A DNA stretch of 64,000 bases from CAZSRX01 sp964609675 [NCBI: uncultured Bacteroidota bacterium] (GCA_964609675.1 CAZSRX010000017.1:13392-77391); one strand, 5' to 3'. Shown: positions 9,001-18,391, numbered from the stretch's first letter. Notes: generated from the letters alone by a model not told the origin. Numbers and translations are program-made.

Positions 9001-12000
9001 GCCGAGAAATCCGGAACGTCGTAATGGGGATTTCCAATCCCACAACCAATCAACGCACATGGATTAATATCAACGCCGTGCCGCAGTTTCGCCCCGGTGA
9101 AACCATTCCGTATCAGGTTTACGCTACATTCGAGGACATCACCGAACGCAAGCAGTATGAAAAAAATCTGCAAGCCTATACCAACAAATTAAGCGCCATG
9201 CTGAAAGCCATGCCGGACCTTCTGTTTATCATGAACCGGCGCGGTGTTTTTGAGGAATTTTATGCGACTAACCACCATCGCCTTGCGCTACCGCCGGAGA
9301 AAATCATTGGCGCCGATTTTTCAGCGGTCTTCGGCCCCGAGGAAGCTCAATGGCATCTGCAGCATCTTACCGACTGTCTGGAACATAACATACTGAAAAC
9401 GTACGAATATTCTCTTTCTATTGACGGGGATCTAAGGAATTATGAAGCCCGCCTTACGCCGCTGGATGCCGATCATGTACTGATTATCATACGGGACATC
9501 ACTGAGAATAAACGCATGACCGAGGCCTTACGTCAGAGCGAAGAAAAACTCCGCAATATTATCGAGAACAGTTCCAATCTATTCTACACCCATACGACGG
9601 AACACGTATTTACTTACCTCAGTCCGCAGGCCCGCGACTTTTTTGACTGCGCACCCGAAGAAGCTATGGTACGGTGGACAGATTTCATTACCGATCATCC
9701 GGTCAATCAACACGGGCTAGAACTGACCAACCGCGCCATCATGACAGCGGAGCGCCAGCCGGGTTATGAACTCGAACTGAAAACCAAAACCGGCCGACGG
9801 TTATGGGTTGAAATTCATGAAGCCCCGGTCGTCAAGGACGGAAAAACCGTTGCCATCGTGGGAGTCGCCACCAACATTTCTGAACGGAAAAAATCCTTAG
9901 AGCAACTGAAGGAAAGCGAAGAGCGGCTACGTTTATTAAGCGAAAACCTCGCCGACGGCATGGTTTACCAGATTAACAGCGGGCCCGACGGCAACGGGAG
10001 GGAGTTTACTTACATCAGCCCGGCTATCGAGCGCCTCCACGGCCTGAAAGCGGCGGACGTCATGCGCAATCCGAACCTTCTCTACGATCAGATCATGCCG
10101 GCCGATCGGAGTTACATGGCCAAACAGGAAGCCCTCGCCTTCCAGAAACAATCTACGCTCGACGTGGATGTCCGCATACAGCTACCCTCCGGCGATATCC
10201 GCTGGCGCCGCTTTACTTCCCACACCCGTAAAACCCCTGAGGGAAACGTGGTTTGGGACGGTATCGAACTGGATATCACCGAACGAAAAAAAGCCGAAGC
10301 GGCTTTACTCGAAAGCGAAAACCGGCTCAACAGCTTTATTCATGAGACCATAGAGGGGGTTTCCATGCTGGATACAAATGGCCGGATTATTATATGGAAC
10401 CCCGCGGCCGAAACGATCACCGGTTTTACCAGAGAGGAAGTGCTGGGCCGGTTCTGGTGGGATGTGGCTTATGAAGCCTTACCCGAAGAGCAGAAAACGG
10501 CGACGCGCCGATCCGAATTAAAAGAAATGGTCATGAAAATGCTGGCGGATAAACTACCCGCCAATAGACTGAAAGTGGAATTTACCATACGGCGTAAAGA
10601 CGGCGCCGAACGTATCCTGGAACAGACCGTGTTTTTTATTGAAACGATAACCGGTTATCTTATCGCTTCCACCTTCTTGGACATCACCGAGGTCAGGAAA
10701 GCAGAAAAATTATTAAAAGAAAACGAAGAAAAATACCGGCGTCTGGTAGAACTCTCGCCGTGGCCGATTGCGGTGCATAAGGACGGTAAAATATTTTATA
10801 TCAATCAGGCCGGAGTGGCGCTTCTGGGCTATTCCAATCCTGACGAACTGATCGGCCAGAACCTGATGGACTTTGTGCCGCCTGAATTTCAACCTGTTAT
10901 TATGGAACGGATACGTTTGATGGCTGAACATAAGACGGAAGTGCCGGTCATAGATGAAAAATTATATACCAAGAATCGTTCAACAATCGACGTCGAAGTG
11001 GCGGCCATTCCTTTTTCGCAACAGGATGAAACGTACTTTCAGGTAATGTTCCGGGATATTTCACAACGAAAAAAAACCCTGTCGGCGCTCGAAGAAAGCG
11101 AGCGGCGCTATCGCCGGCTGATCGAATCGGTTACCGATTACATTTATACCGTACAGATTGAAAACGGCCGCCCGGTACAGACTTATCACGGCCCTGGCTG
11201 TGAAGGCGTTACGGGATACACGCCGGAGGAATACGCCGCCGATCCCGAACTGTGGTTCCGCATGATTTATGACGATGATAAACCTTTAGTGAAACAGCAA
11301 ATGGATAACGTCATCAAAGGTTCGGATTACTCTCCGCTGGAACACCGAATTATCCATAAAAGCGGCTCTGTACTATGGGTGCGCAATACCCCGGTACCCC
11401 GTTTCGATGATCGGAGCCGCCTGCTGGCCTATGACGGTCTGGTTATTGATATCACCGAACGCAAAATAGCCGAAGAGGCCTTACGGGAAACCGAAGAACG
11501 ATTCCGCACTTTCGTGGAAAGCGTAGATGAGATGGTGTACTACCAGGGCCTTGACGGGCGCTTATCGATGATGAATTCAGCCATTGAGCGTATTACCGGT
11601 TATACGCTCGCCGATATCCGGCAGGATCCGTTTTTATGGCAAAAAAACACCCATCCCGATGATGTCCGATTTTTTGAGGGCTTTTTCAGGGATCATCCGG
11701 AGGGATTGCCGTATTACGAGGGCGAATACCGTGTCCGCACATCGGCCGGCCAGTGGAAATGGATTTTTTCGCGGATGTTCGGCGTAAAAAGCGCCGCCGG
11801 CCGGTACATCGGCTATTACTGCATTGACCGTGATATCACCGACCGGAAGCGGTATGAACTCCAATTAATCGAAAGCGAACAACGATACCGTAATCTCGTG
11901 GAAACGTATCCCGACGCGGTCATCGTCGAAATAGGCGGTAAAGTCGTTTTCACCAATACGGCCGGACTGAATTTATTCGGATGCCGGTCGCTTCAGGATA

Positions 12001-12920
12001 TGGAAAATGTCCGCATCGATAAAGTCTTTGAGGAAATCGTTACCGACATGCCGGATAAAACGCGCGCACCGATTGAATTTCCGATTCTCGTCGGAATATT
12101 AACCCGTCAGGACGGACAGCATATTGAGGTAGAAATGGTCATCAGCCAGACCACGTTTATGAATCAGCCGGCTATTTTACGCATTATCCGCGACGTCAGC
12201 GAGATTAACCAATTACACCGGCAATCCCGCCGCATGGAACAGCTGGCGGCGCTGGGCCAGATGGCCGCGACAATTGCCCATGAAATCCGCAATCCGCTGG
12301 GCGCCGTCAGCCTGAATTTCCAGTTTCTCTTCCATGAATTATCCGAGATGCAGAAATACCGCAACGTCTTCCGCAATATCGAGGAAGGCATCGGGCGCAT
12401 TCAGAATATCATTACCGGCATTCTGGATTACTCCCGCCCCGTCAAGCCGCAGAGAATCACCGAGCATCTGCATGCGGTCATTGACCGCAGCGTCCAGTCC
12501 GTCGAACATGAATTCAGAAGCCACCGTATGACTATTGAAAAACAATACGGCGCCGCCTCCGACGTCCTCTCGATGGACATCCACCAGATCATGCGCGTTT
12601 TTATCAATCTGCTCACCAATGCCCGTCAGGCAATGACGGATGGCGGACGCGTTATCATTGCTACCCGTTCCGGTGACCATGAAATCATCGTGACTGTAAC
12701 CGATACCGGACGCGGTATTGAACCGCATGACCTGAATAAAGTTTTCAATCCCTTCTTCACGACCCGTACCGAAGGCAGCGGACTCGGTCTGGCCATCGTT
12801 TACCGCATACTGGAACAGCACGACGCAAAAATATCCGTGGAAAGCGCGCTGGGTCAGGGAACGGTTTTTACGATCCGATTTGCGCAAGAAACGACGCCCG
12901 CAATAAACCCGATAACATGA
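6063..12920 (+). CDS. Giant multi-PAS sensor histidine kinase (about 15 PAS modules)
   Basis: About 2285 residues from ATG 6063 (a TTG at 6027 would add 12 residues). The N-terminal 115 or so residues look like a receiver domain without a clear phospho-acceptor Asp. They are followed by a degenerate PAS fold and then 14 PAS-PAC units, each ending in a DITERK-like motif (for example DITERK, DITEKR, DFTELK, DISQRK, DVSEIN) and joined by short helical linkers of the ESEERF type. The C-terminus is a complete kinase core: HisKA with His2073 (AHEIRNPLGAV), N box (INLLTNARQAM), DTGRGI and GSGLGL. There is no membrane segment, so it should be cytoplasmic. The partner regulator starts six bases after its stop. 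The ligands of the PAS modules are unknown; several may only relay conformational change. Confidence 0.93.
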   Translation: MKKARSCKILYIDAEDERAQIVRRKLQSLGIETLTVRRRLPTRVFRADVWVVHWNPDLSVPKAARLFRNIQAPVILMADEEEKTSLQQLVNLKQVQFIRIDKKTNYIKKLFSIIDKTPKHQKKAALQKKSAKVPPITPADKWWISELVPGDRVCFWLGARGALKQEWIHGNYFQQEGFFPPSRKHPDWLTLVHPDDLETFFKIVKRLMNRPTRSEITLRLKTTAGHFIRVPLMLRTISGRTGKKPHYLIISGTGAANPPLTEDIVHTYIRQMGTLINNLPGAAYRCANSPDWTMEYISEGIEKITGYPADDFVCNTVRTYNSIILNEDQPRVWNEIQQAVSKKIPYVLEYRIRSASGDLKWVWERGMPVYDSRGEVQALEGFITDITERKYAEDSWRESERRFREFFETIGLFSVMLDTDGTILFCNNELLRATGWTETDVLGKNWFDLFIPAGDQLKRIYRDTMEGSQSFAVHYDNAIMTRNGERLWVKWSNTSLRDLEGKIIGTASIGEDITEKRTIENSLRERERQLSSIFLAAPVGIGVVVDRILIEANDKLCSMTGYSRNELIGQSSKMLYPTLQDFDYVGQEKYRQLRQTGTGTVQTRWLKKDGSIIHVMLSSSPIDPADWKKGVTFTAMDITERYRMETALRESEERFRRLAENSPDMIFRMSLPDCNYTYISPAVETLTGYTPEECYADPLINRKIIHEEWRVFFDTMFRKLTQGELPPVIEYPIIHKNGQTRWLHQRNLYIRENDTIIALEGIVTDFTELKQALDTITASEKRLADIIDAAPFGAHLYLLDNGEQLILTGANQSADRILNIHHKSLIGKSIEEAFPDLAQTDIPDTYRQVARYGQPFYKEQVIYSGGDISGIFEIQAVQTGPNRIAVFFRDITEKRKAEQRLIESEEKFRTLFETMAQGVVYQDRNGAIISANPAAERILGVSCGTLLRRTSEDHGWQAIHEDGTPFESAEHPAMIALQSGREIRNVVMGISNPTTNQRTWININAVPQFRPGETIPYQVYATFEDITERKQYEKNLQAYTNKLSAMLKAMPDLLFIMNRRGVFEEFYATNHHRLALPPEKIIGADFSAVFGPEEAQWHLQHLTDCLEHNILKTYEYSLSIDGDLRNYEARLTPLDADHVLIIIRDITENKRMTEALRQSEEKLRNIIENSSNLFYTHTTEHVFTYLSPQARDFFDCAPEEAMVRWTDFITDHPVNQHGLELTNRAIMTAERQPGYELELKTKTGRRLWVEIHEAPVVKDGKTVAIVGVATNISERKKSLEQLKESEERLRLLSENLADGMVYQINSGPDGNGREFTYISPAIERLHGLKAADVMRNPNLLYDQIMPADRSYMAKQEALAFQKQSTLDVDVRIQLPSGDIRWRRFTSHTRKTPEGNVVWDGIELDITERKKAEAALLESENRLNSFIHETIEGVSMLDTNGRIIIWNPAAETITGFTREEVLGRFWWDVAYEALPEEQKTATRRSELKEMVMKMLADKLPANRLKVEFTIRRKDGAERILEQTVFFIETITGYLIASTFLDITEVRKAEKLLKENEEKYRRLVELSPWPIAVHKDGKIFYINQAGVALLGYSNPDELIGQNLMDFVPPEFQPVIMERIRLMAEHKTEVPVIDEKLYTKNRSTIDVEVAAIPFSQQDETYFQVMFRDISQRKKTLSALEESERRYRRLIESVTDYIYTVQIENGRPVQTYHGPGCEGVTGYTPEEYAADPELWFRMIYDDDKPLVKQQMDNVIKGSDYSPLEHRIIHKSGSVLWVRNTPVPRFDDRSRLLAYDGLVIDITERKIAEEALRETEERFRTFVESVDEMVYYQGLDGRLSMMNSAIERITGYTLADIRQDPFLWQKNTHPDDVRFFEGFFRDHPEGLPYYEGEYRVRTSAGQWKWIFSRMFGVKSAAGRYIGYYCIDRDITDRKRYELQLIESEQRYRNLVETYPDAVIVEIGGKVVFTNTAGLNLFGCRSLQDMENVRIDKVFEEIVTDMPDKTRAPIEFPILVGILTRQDGQHIEVEMVISQTTFMNQPAILRIIRDVSEINQLHRQSRRMEQLAALGQMAATIAHEIRNPLGAVSLNFQFLFHELSEMQKYRNVFRNIEEGIGRIQNIITGILDYSRPVKPQRITEHLHAVIDRSVQSVEHEFRSHRMTIEKQYGAASDVLSMDIHQIMRVFINLLTNARQAMTDGGRVIIATRSGDHEIIVTVTDTGRGIEPHDLNKVFNPFFTTRTEGSGLGLAIVYRILEQHDAKISVESALGQGTVFTIRFAQETTPAINPIT

Positions 12921-12926
12921 GGCTTT

Positions 12927-14360
12927 ATGGAAAACGGTAAAACAATCGCTATCGTTGAAGACGATCCGCTTTTCCGGCGGAGTCTTGAAGAATTTTTGTC
13001 CATGAAATATACGGTGACGGCATTCGGCTCGGCGGAAGAACTGCTGGAGGCACTGGACAATCTACGCCCCGACGTCATGATTATGGATATTATGCTGCCG
13101 GGCATGAACGGCATCGACCTCCTGCGCGAAGTCAAATCCCGGCGATCCGAAATACCGGTTATTATGCTGTCGGCTGTTGACCAGATTGCCAAAGTCGTGG
13201 AGGCGATCAAAGCCGGCGCTTACGATTACCTCGCTAAGCCGCTGATTCTCGAAGAGCTTTATCTGCGCATCGACCGGGCCCTTGAAACCACGGAAATCCG
13301 CACCGAACTGGATCAGCGGCGGCGTCTCCAGTTGGCCGCTATCCGCAACTATAAAATCATCGGCCAAAGCTCTGCGATGGAATCCCTGCGCGCGCAAATC
13401 CGCGTCGTCGCTCCCGCCGACTCCACCGTGCTGATTGAAGGCGAAACCGGAACGGGCAAGGAGTTAATTGCCCGCGAAATCCACGCTCAGAGCGCCCGGG
13501 CGGCTAAACCCTTCGTGGATATCAACTGCGGCGCCTTGCCGAGGGAAATCATGGAATCCGAACTGTTCGGTTATAAAAAAGGCGCATTCACCGGCGCGTA
13601 TTCCGACGAACCCGGCAAGTTCAAACTCGCGAACGGCGGTACCATGCTTCTCGACGAAATCGGCGAGATGCCGCCCGAAGCCCAGATTAAACTTCTGCGG
13701 GTTATCGAAGAGCGGGAGTTCTACCCGGTCGGCGGCAACCAAAAAATCAAAGTGGATGTCCGTATTATCGCCTGCACCAATAAAAACCTTTATGATTCGG
13801 TTACGGCCGGCACATTCCGCGAAGACCTTTATTACCGGCTGAATGTATGTCACCTGGTTATTCCGCCGCTTCGCGAACGCCCCGAGGATATCCTTCCCAT
13901 CGCGCAGTTTTTCCTGGCCGAATACAAACGGAAATTCGGAAAACGTTTTAAAACCATAAACCCGGAAGCCGCCCTGCTCCTGACCAGTTATACGTGGAAA
14001 GGCAATGTAAGGGAACTTCGGAATGTGATGGAACGGGTCGTCCTTTTTCATGACGGCGACGCCCTCGAACCGGAGCACCTCCAAATCGCTCTTCCCTTGG
14101 CGAAAACGGCAACGCCTTCCGCAACAACCTCCGTGGCTGAAGTTTCCGGCAGTGATTCCAGACACGCCGATCTGTCCGAACGCGAACATCAGGTCATGCT
14201 CCTCATCGCCTCCGGAAAAACCGTGAGTGAAATCGCGCGGGAACTGGACATCAGCGTTAAAACCGTCAGCACCCTGCGCGCGCGGATACTGACAAAAATG
14301 AATATGCGGACCAACGCCGAAATCAGTTATTATGCCATAAAGAAAGGCCTGGTCCCTTAA
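12927..14360 (+). CDS. Response regulator: receiver, sigma-54 AAA+, LuxR-type HTH
   Basis: 477 residues. The receiver has Asp54 ([12 protein letters not shown]) and a conserved Lys in YLAKPL. The central AAA+ module has Walker A GETGTGKE, the sigma-54 loop GAFTGA, a Walker B region (MLLDEIGEM) and the R-finger region typical of NtrC-type activators. The C-terminus is not the usual Fis-type HTH. From about residue 410 it reads as a LuxR/FixJ helix-turn-helix ([22 protein letters not shown], shown in part, then [17 protein letters not shown]). That is an unusual output for a sigma-54 activator. It starts six bases after the giant kinase and is presumably its cognate regulator. Confidence 0.94.
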   Translation: MENGKTIAIVEDDPLFRRSLEEFLSMKYTVTAFGSAEELLEALDNLRPDVMIMDIMLPGMNGIDLLREVKSRRSEIPVIMLSAVDQIAKVVEAIKAGAYDYLAKPLILEELYLRIDRALETTEIRTELDQRRRLQLAAIRNYKIIGQSSAMESLRAQIRVVAPADSTVLIEGETGTGKELIAREIHAQSARAAKPFVDINCGALPREIMESELFGYKKGAFTGAYSDEPGKFKLANGGTMLLDEIGEMPPEAQIKLLRVIEEREFYPVGGNQKIKVDVRIIACTNKNLYDSVTAGTFREDLYYRLNVCHLVIPPLRERPEDILPIAQFFLAEYKRKFGKRFKTINPEAALLLTSYTWKGNVRELRNVMERVVLFHDGDALEPEHLQIALPLAKTATPSATTSVAEVSGSDSRHADLSEREHQVMLLIASGKTVSEIARELDISVKTVSTLRARILTKMNMRTNAEISYYAIKKGLVP

Positions 14361-14500
14361 TGGTCTGCAGCCGCCTTTCCTCAGAATCTATAAAAGCACA
14401 CCGCTCTTGACTGGAAAATAATTTTATTCATGAAAAAATTATTTTAGTTTATTATACTATATTTGAAAAGGATTACTTAACCGCGAAAGGAAGATGGAAC

Positions 14501-15133
14501 ATGTCTTTAGTCAGCAAAACAATCAACGAGTTTAATCTGGAACTGGCATCCACGTCTCCGGCGCCGGGTGGCGGCAGCGTTTCCGCGTTGGCGGCATCGA
14601 TGGGCGCGTCGTTAATTTCCATGGTCTGCCAGTTGACCATCGGCAAGAAAAAATACGCGGCCGTGGAAGAGGAAATGAAAGCTATCCACCGGCAGTCGGA
14701 AGAACTCCGGGCACAACTGACCGCACGGATTGACAAAGATACCGACGCTTTTAATGTCGTGATGAGCGCTTTCGGCCTGCCCAAAGGCACCGACGAGGAA
14801 AAGCAAAAGCGCGATCAAGCCATCGAGGAGGCCACAAAAAAAGCTACCCTTGTCCCCCTGGAAGTTATGCGTCTCTGCCGGGATGCAATCGCGCTGTCGG
14901 AAACTGTAGCCGTGAAAGGCAACGCCAACGCGCTCAGTGACGCCGGTGTGTCCGCCCTGATGATACGCTCCGGCTGCCGCGGCGCTTATTATAACGTAAA
15001 AATTAACCTCGCTTCCCTGAAAGATACGGCCTTTATCGCCGAAAAAAATGCCGAAGCAGCCGCCCTGCTCCGCGCCGTCGATGAAAAATCCGACGCGGTC
15101 CTGGCGCATGTCGAATCCCAATGGAAAAGCTGA
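14501..15133 (+). CDS. Cyclodeaminase/cyclohydrolase family protein (FTCD-C type)
   Basis: 210 residues matching the formiminotransferase-cyclodeaminase C-terminal family, in which stand-alone members act as methenyl-tetrahydrofolate cyclohydrolase (FchA) or formimino-THF cyclodeaminase. Diagnostic features are the N-terminal block STSPAPGGGSVSALAASMG, the following all-helical fold, and the central NANALSDAGVSALM region. The ATG at 14501 is preceded by AGGAAG. No partner glutamate formiminotransferase, and no other folate gene, is in the window, so substrate choice is open. A 52-residue membrane protein and a PP2C phosphatase follow closely, suggesting one transcript of mixed function. A TATACT that could be a -10 box lies at 14454 but lacks a good -35. 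Confidence 0.88.
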   Translation: MSLVSKTINEFNLELASTSPAPGGGSVSALAASMGASLISMVCQLTIGKKKYAAVEEEMKAIHRQSEELRAQLTARIDKDTDAFNVVMSAFGLPKGTDEEKQKRDQAIEEATKKATLVPLEVMRLCRDAIALSETVAVKGNANALSDAGVSALMIRSGCRGAYYNVKINLASLKDTAFIAEKNAEAAALLRAVDEKSDAVLAHVESQWKS

Positions 15134-15139
15134 TGACGT

Positions 15140-15298
15140 ATGCAATCCTACAGCGAAATCAATATCATCTATATCCTCATCATCGTTATCGGTCTTGTTT
15201 TTTTTACGGCGATGATATATATCAGCCGCGGCCGCCGCAAGGACGTTTCGCAGAGAAAAAAACGCATGATGGACGAATGGAAAGATCGTCTCGGCTGA
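15140..15298 (+). CDS. Small single-span membrane protein (52 residues)
   Basis: An open frame from ATG 15140 to TGA 15296-15298. The product has one hydrophobic segment of about 19 residues (INIIYILIIVIGLVFFTAMI) followed by a strongly basic tail (SRGRRKDVSQRKKR) and a short acidic/tryptophan end. By the positive-inside rule the tail is cytoplasmic. It fits exactly between the cyclodeaminase stop (15133) and the phosphatase start (15300), with gaps of six and one bases, which is the main support for it being a gene. Function unknown; it could be an anchor or modulator for the phosphatase next to it. Confidence 0.7.
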   Translation: MQSYSEINIIYILIIVIGLVFFTAMIYISRGRRKDVSQRKKRMMDEWKDRLG

Positions 15299-15299
15299 T

Positions 15300-17063
15300 A
15301 TGACCGATGAAATTCCCAAAAGCGAGTTGGAAAAACAGGCGCTCATCGAAGGTACGGTCTCCGATGAAATGGAACGAAAACTCTTCGAATTATCGGCGTT
15401 GTTTGAAATCAGCCAATTGCTGAATTCCTCGCTGAACCTGACGGCGATAGCCGATAATATCCTTTTGTCGCCGATGGGCCGCATGATGATTAATCGCGGG
15501 TTTTTCCTGCTCCACCGTGGGGACGGCGATTACGAAATGATTACGCTGAAAGGATTACCGCGCGATTTAATCGGCAAGAAAACGGTCATTCATGACCTGC
15601 CACGGAAACCCTTCCTCCATACCGAGATTCCTTCAGGCGAAACCGGACTGGAGTTTCTTGCCGATCAGGAAATCCGGCTCTTCCTGCCGATCGTCCTCCG
15701 CAACGACGCCTTAGGATTAATCGGATACGGTAAAAAACTCAGCGGCGGAGGTTATAAGGAAAGTGAAATCGAATTTCTGTCCTCATTGGCAAATATCGCC
15801 GCGACCAGCATTCAGAACGGCCTCGTATATGACGAGATCCGCCGCGTGAATAAGCAACTCGACCGCAAAATTCAGGAACTGAATACGCTTTTCGACATCG
15901 GCAAAGGCCTGCAGTCCACGCTGGACGCCAAGCAAATTATCAAGCTCCTCGGATACGGCCTCATGGGCGCCAAGATGCTCAATAAGTTCGTCATCCTGCT
16001 GCAGCGACATGCAGAACCCGAAATTGCCGAACGAAAGGGCCTGGCCGCTTTTGAACTGAGTCGGGAACACATGGTGCAACTTTTCGGCGTTTCCCATCCG
16101 TACCTGACCGAAGACGCGGAGTCGTCGGATATAGATGCCGCTCTCAGCCGGCAGGACATTACCGCGGTCATCCCCATGCGTTCACAGGACCGCACCAAAG
16201 GCGTTTTGTTGATCGGCCATAAAATGCATAAGCAATCCGTGCAGGCCGATGAACTGGATTTTCTGTTTACGCTCGGCAATCAGGCCATGACCGCGCTGGA
16301 AAACGCCTGGTTATTTGAAGATTCCATCGAACGCCGCCGGCTGGAGGAAGAACTTGCGCTGGCCCGTAAAATCCAGCAACGGCTTCTGCCTACAGCCTTT
16401 CCGGCCCTGGATGGTTTTGAGATCTTTGGCCTGAACATTTCCTCCAAACAGGTCGGCGGCGACTATCTGGACGTAATCCGGATAGACGACCACCGTTATT
16501 TACTCGCGATTGCCGACGTTTCCGGTAAAGGTGTTCCGGCTTCGCTATTGATGAGCAACCTGCAGGCCAGTCTTTTAGCTCTTACACCGGATATGAAAAG
16601 CCTCAGCAGTCTGGTGGCGCGGGTTAATAACATCATCTTTGCCAACACCGATTCCGATAAATTCATAACCTGCTTCTGCGGCATTCTGGACACCGGCGCA
16701 CGGACACTGACGTGCGTGAACGCCGGCCATAACCCGCCGTACCGGATACAAGCCGACGGCAGCCTGCAAACCCTCGAAAAAGGCGGCCTGTTGCTGGGCA
16801 TGATACCGGATATGCCTTATGAGGAAGAAGTGATTCCGTTGCATCCGGGCGAAAGCGTTGTCATGTTTACCGACGGCGTCACCGAAGCCATGAACGAGGA
16901 ACAACAATTATTTGATGAACCCCGTCTGGAAAAAATCCTCACTTCCAACCCCGATATGCCCGCGCAGCCGCTTGTGGAACGAATCGTTCAGGAAGTTAAG
17001 CACTTCGCCGGCGCGGCCCCGCAATCTGATGATATTACGATTTTAATTGTTCACGCAAAATAA
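15300..17063 (+). CDS. GAF-GAF-PP2C serine phosphatase (RsbU/SpoIIE type)
   Basis: 587 residues. Two GAF-like regions (about 35-190 and 205-345) precede a helical linker (LEEELALARKIQQRLLP), which leads into a SpoIIE/PP2C phosphatase domain at about 370-587. Metal-ligand motifs are present: GGDYLD, IADVSGKG, FTDGVTEA and the final SDDITI. Enzymes of this type dephosphorylate a phosphoserine on a STAS antagonist protein and so release a sigma factor. The only STAS gene here is at 5054-5410. The GAF domains probably bind a small signal molecule. There is no membrane segment; the small membrane protein one base upstream could localise it. Confidence 0.93.
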   Translation: MTDEIPKSELEKQALIEGTVSDEMERKLFELSALFEISQLLNSSLNLTAIADNILLSPMGRMMINRGFFLLHRGDGDYEMITLKGLPRDLIGKKTVIHDLPRKPFLHTEIPSGETGLEFLADQEIRLFLPIVLRNDALGLIGYGKKLSGGGYKESEIEFLSSLANIAATSIQNGLVYDEIRRVNKQLDRKIQELNTLFDIGKGLQSTLDAKQIIKLLGYGLMGAKMLNKFVILLQRHAEPEIAERKGLAAFELSREHMVQLFGVSHPYLTEDAESSDIDAALSRQDITAVIPMRSQDRTKGVLLIGHKMHKQSVQADELDFLFTLGNQAMTALENAWLFEDSIERRRLEEELALARKIQQRLLPTAFPALDGFEIFGLNISSKQVGGDYLDVIRIDDHRYLLAIADVSGKGVPASLLMSNLQASLLALTPDMKSLSSLVARVNNIIFANTDSDKFITCFCGILDTGARTLTCVNAGHNPPYRIQADGSLQTLEKGGLLLGMIPDMPYEEEVIPLHPGESVVMFTDGVTEAMNEEQQLFDEPRLEKILTSNPDMPAQPLVERIVQEVKHFAGAAPQSDDITILIVHAK

Positions 17064-17072
17064 CTATCCTTT

Positions 17073-17954
17073 ATGACCATGAAAAATACATTACTTATCA
17101 TGGCCCGCTGGTTTATCGGCGCGGTGTTTATTCTTTCAGCGGTTACCAAACTTGCCGGCACGGGCGTATTCGAAATATCCCTCATCGAACAGGGCATCAC
17201 ACCGGACCGCTTCACCGCCGCCATACTGACGCGGCTTTTAATCGGATTCGAAATCTTCCTTGCCGTTTCATTTTTCCTTCCCTTCCTCCTGCGCCGCGTA
17301 ATTATTCCCCTGACACTGGCTACGCTCATGGGCTTCACGCTGTACCTCGCGTATTTCCTTTTGTTCCGTTCCGAAATGGAGGATTGCGGCTGTTTCGGCG
17401 AAATGATTAAAATGACCCCACTGGAATCTATTCTGAAAAATATCGTGCTTATTGCCGTCGTTTTGTTTATTTACCGGTACTACCGGACAGACAACAAGCA
17501 ATGGTTGCCGGCTGTTTTATTATATAGCCTCTGCACCGTTCTCATATTTATTTTCTTCCCTATCCGTTCGGTGGAAAATCTGACCTTTGCTAAATACACG
17601 CGCTTCGAGAATAAAGGCATTGTGGATCTCACGCAGGGCGACAAACTGGTTGTCCTTCTGAGTATGGACTGCGAAGACTGTCTGGATAAAGCCACTAAAC
17701 TCAGCGAGTTATACCGAACCGAAAGAAAACTGCCGGAACTGTATTATTTTATTTGGGGCGACCACGACTCCCTTTCCACTTTCATGACACGCTCGCAGTC
17801 CGAATTCCCTTATCTTTTGCTCTCCGATGCTGATTTTTTCAGCATGATTGGCGATGCGCCGCCCCGCCTGTATTGGCTTCAAAACGGCGAAGTTAAAGAA
17901 TACTGGGATAAAGATATTATCGAACGTTTAAGAAAAACCTTTTCTTTGAAGTAA
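17073..17954 (+). CDS. MauE/DoxX-like membrane protein with thioredoxin-like C-terminus
   Basis: 293 residues. The first 150 hold about four transmembrane segments of the DoxX/MauE type, with the characteristic CGCFG motif (residues about 105-110) facing the periplasm. A fifth segment near 150-170 leads to a C-terminal domain of some 115 residues resembling a thioredoxin fold, with a CEDC pair (LLSMDCEDCLDKA) where the active-site cysteines would be. Members of this family handle periplasmic disulfide or sulfur chemistry. The start may be ATG 17073 or ATG 17079. It lies nine bases after the phosphatase, so it is likely in the same operon. A rhodanese is encoded a kilobase downstream on the other strand. 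Confidence 0.82.
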   Translation: MTMKNTLLIMARWFIGAVFILSAVTKLAGTGVFEISLIEQGITPDRFTAAILTRLLIGFEIFLAVSFFLPFLLRRVIIPLTLATLMGFTLYLAYFLLFRSEMEDCGCFGEMIKMTPLESILKNIVLIAVVLFIYRYYRTDNKQWLPAVLLYSLCTVLIFIFFPIRSVENLTFAKYTRFENKGIVDLTQGDKLVVLLSMDCEDCLDKATKLSELYRTERKLPELYYFIWGDHDSLSTFMTRSQSEFPYLLLSDADFFSMIGDAPPRLYWLQNGEVKEYWDKDIIERLRKTFSLK

Positions 17955-18391
17955 AGACTATAGCGCTGTTAGAGGGCACAATATTTACCCGTTGTTAAGC
18001 AATACCCAACAAATTCATACGGGAAATAATTTAAAATCAAAGCGATTCCGATAAGCTCAAAAACCTTTATACCGTTCATCGTGACAATTCGGCTATTTAC
18101 CGGAAAGTATCTTCGCCCGGTAAAGAATTCGCTGAAATGGGCGGCCATTGAGTGGGTTTGATTTGAAGCGAGAGACCTTGACGAATTCGAATTATTTATT
18201 ATCCGGCAGTGCGAAGAAACTATGGCCATCCCTGCCGAAGCCAGGGGAGGTTCGGACCTGTGGATGAAATTATTACCCGCGGATTGTTTGACGCGAAATA
18301 AGCCATAACAGCGATCGCATCGGGCGACGGTTTATACTGCCGGCTTCCTGAAAAATACCTTCTATGTGGATGGATATTCAGAAAAATAAAT
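17955..18391. other. Intergenic region without a supported gene
   Basis: About 440 bases between two convergent genes. An 86-codon frame on the minus strand (17969-18229) has no ribosome site, family resemblance or good codon pattern, and frames on the plus strand are broken by stops. Short stretches read like decayed coding sequence, but nothing is recognisable. No hairpin terminator was found. Confidence 0.5.

Noticed and set aside
17969-18229. 86-codon minus-strand frame
   Set aside because: No start site, no motif; the surrounding region looks non-coding.
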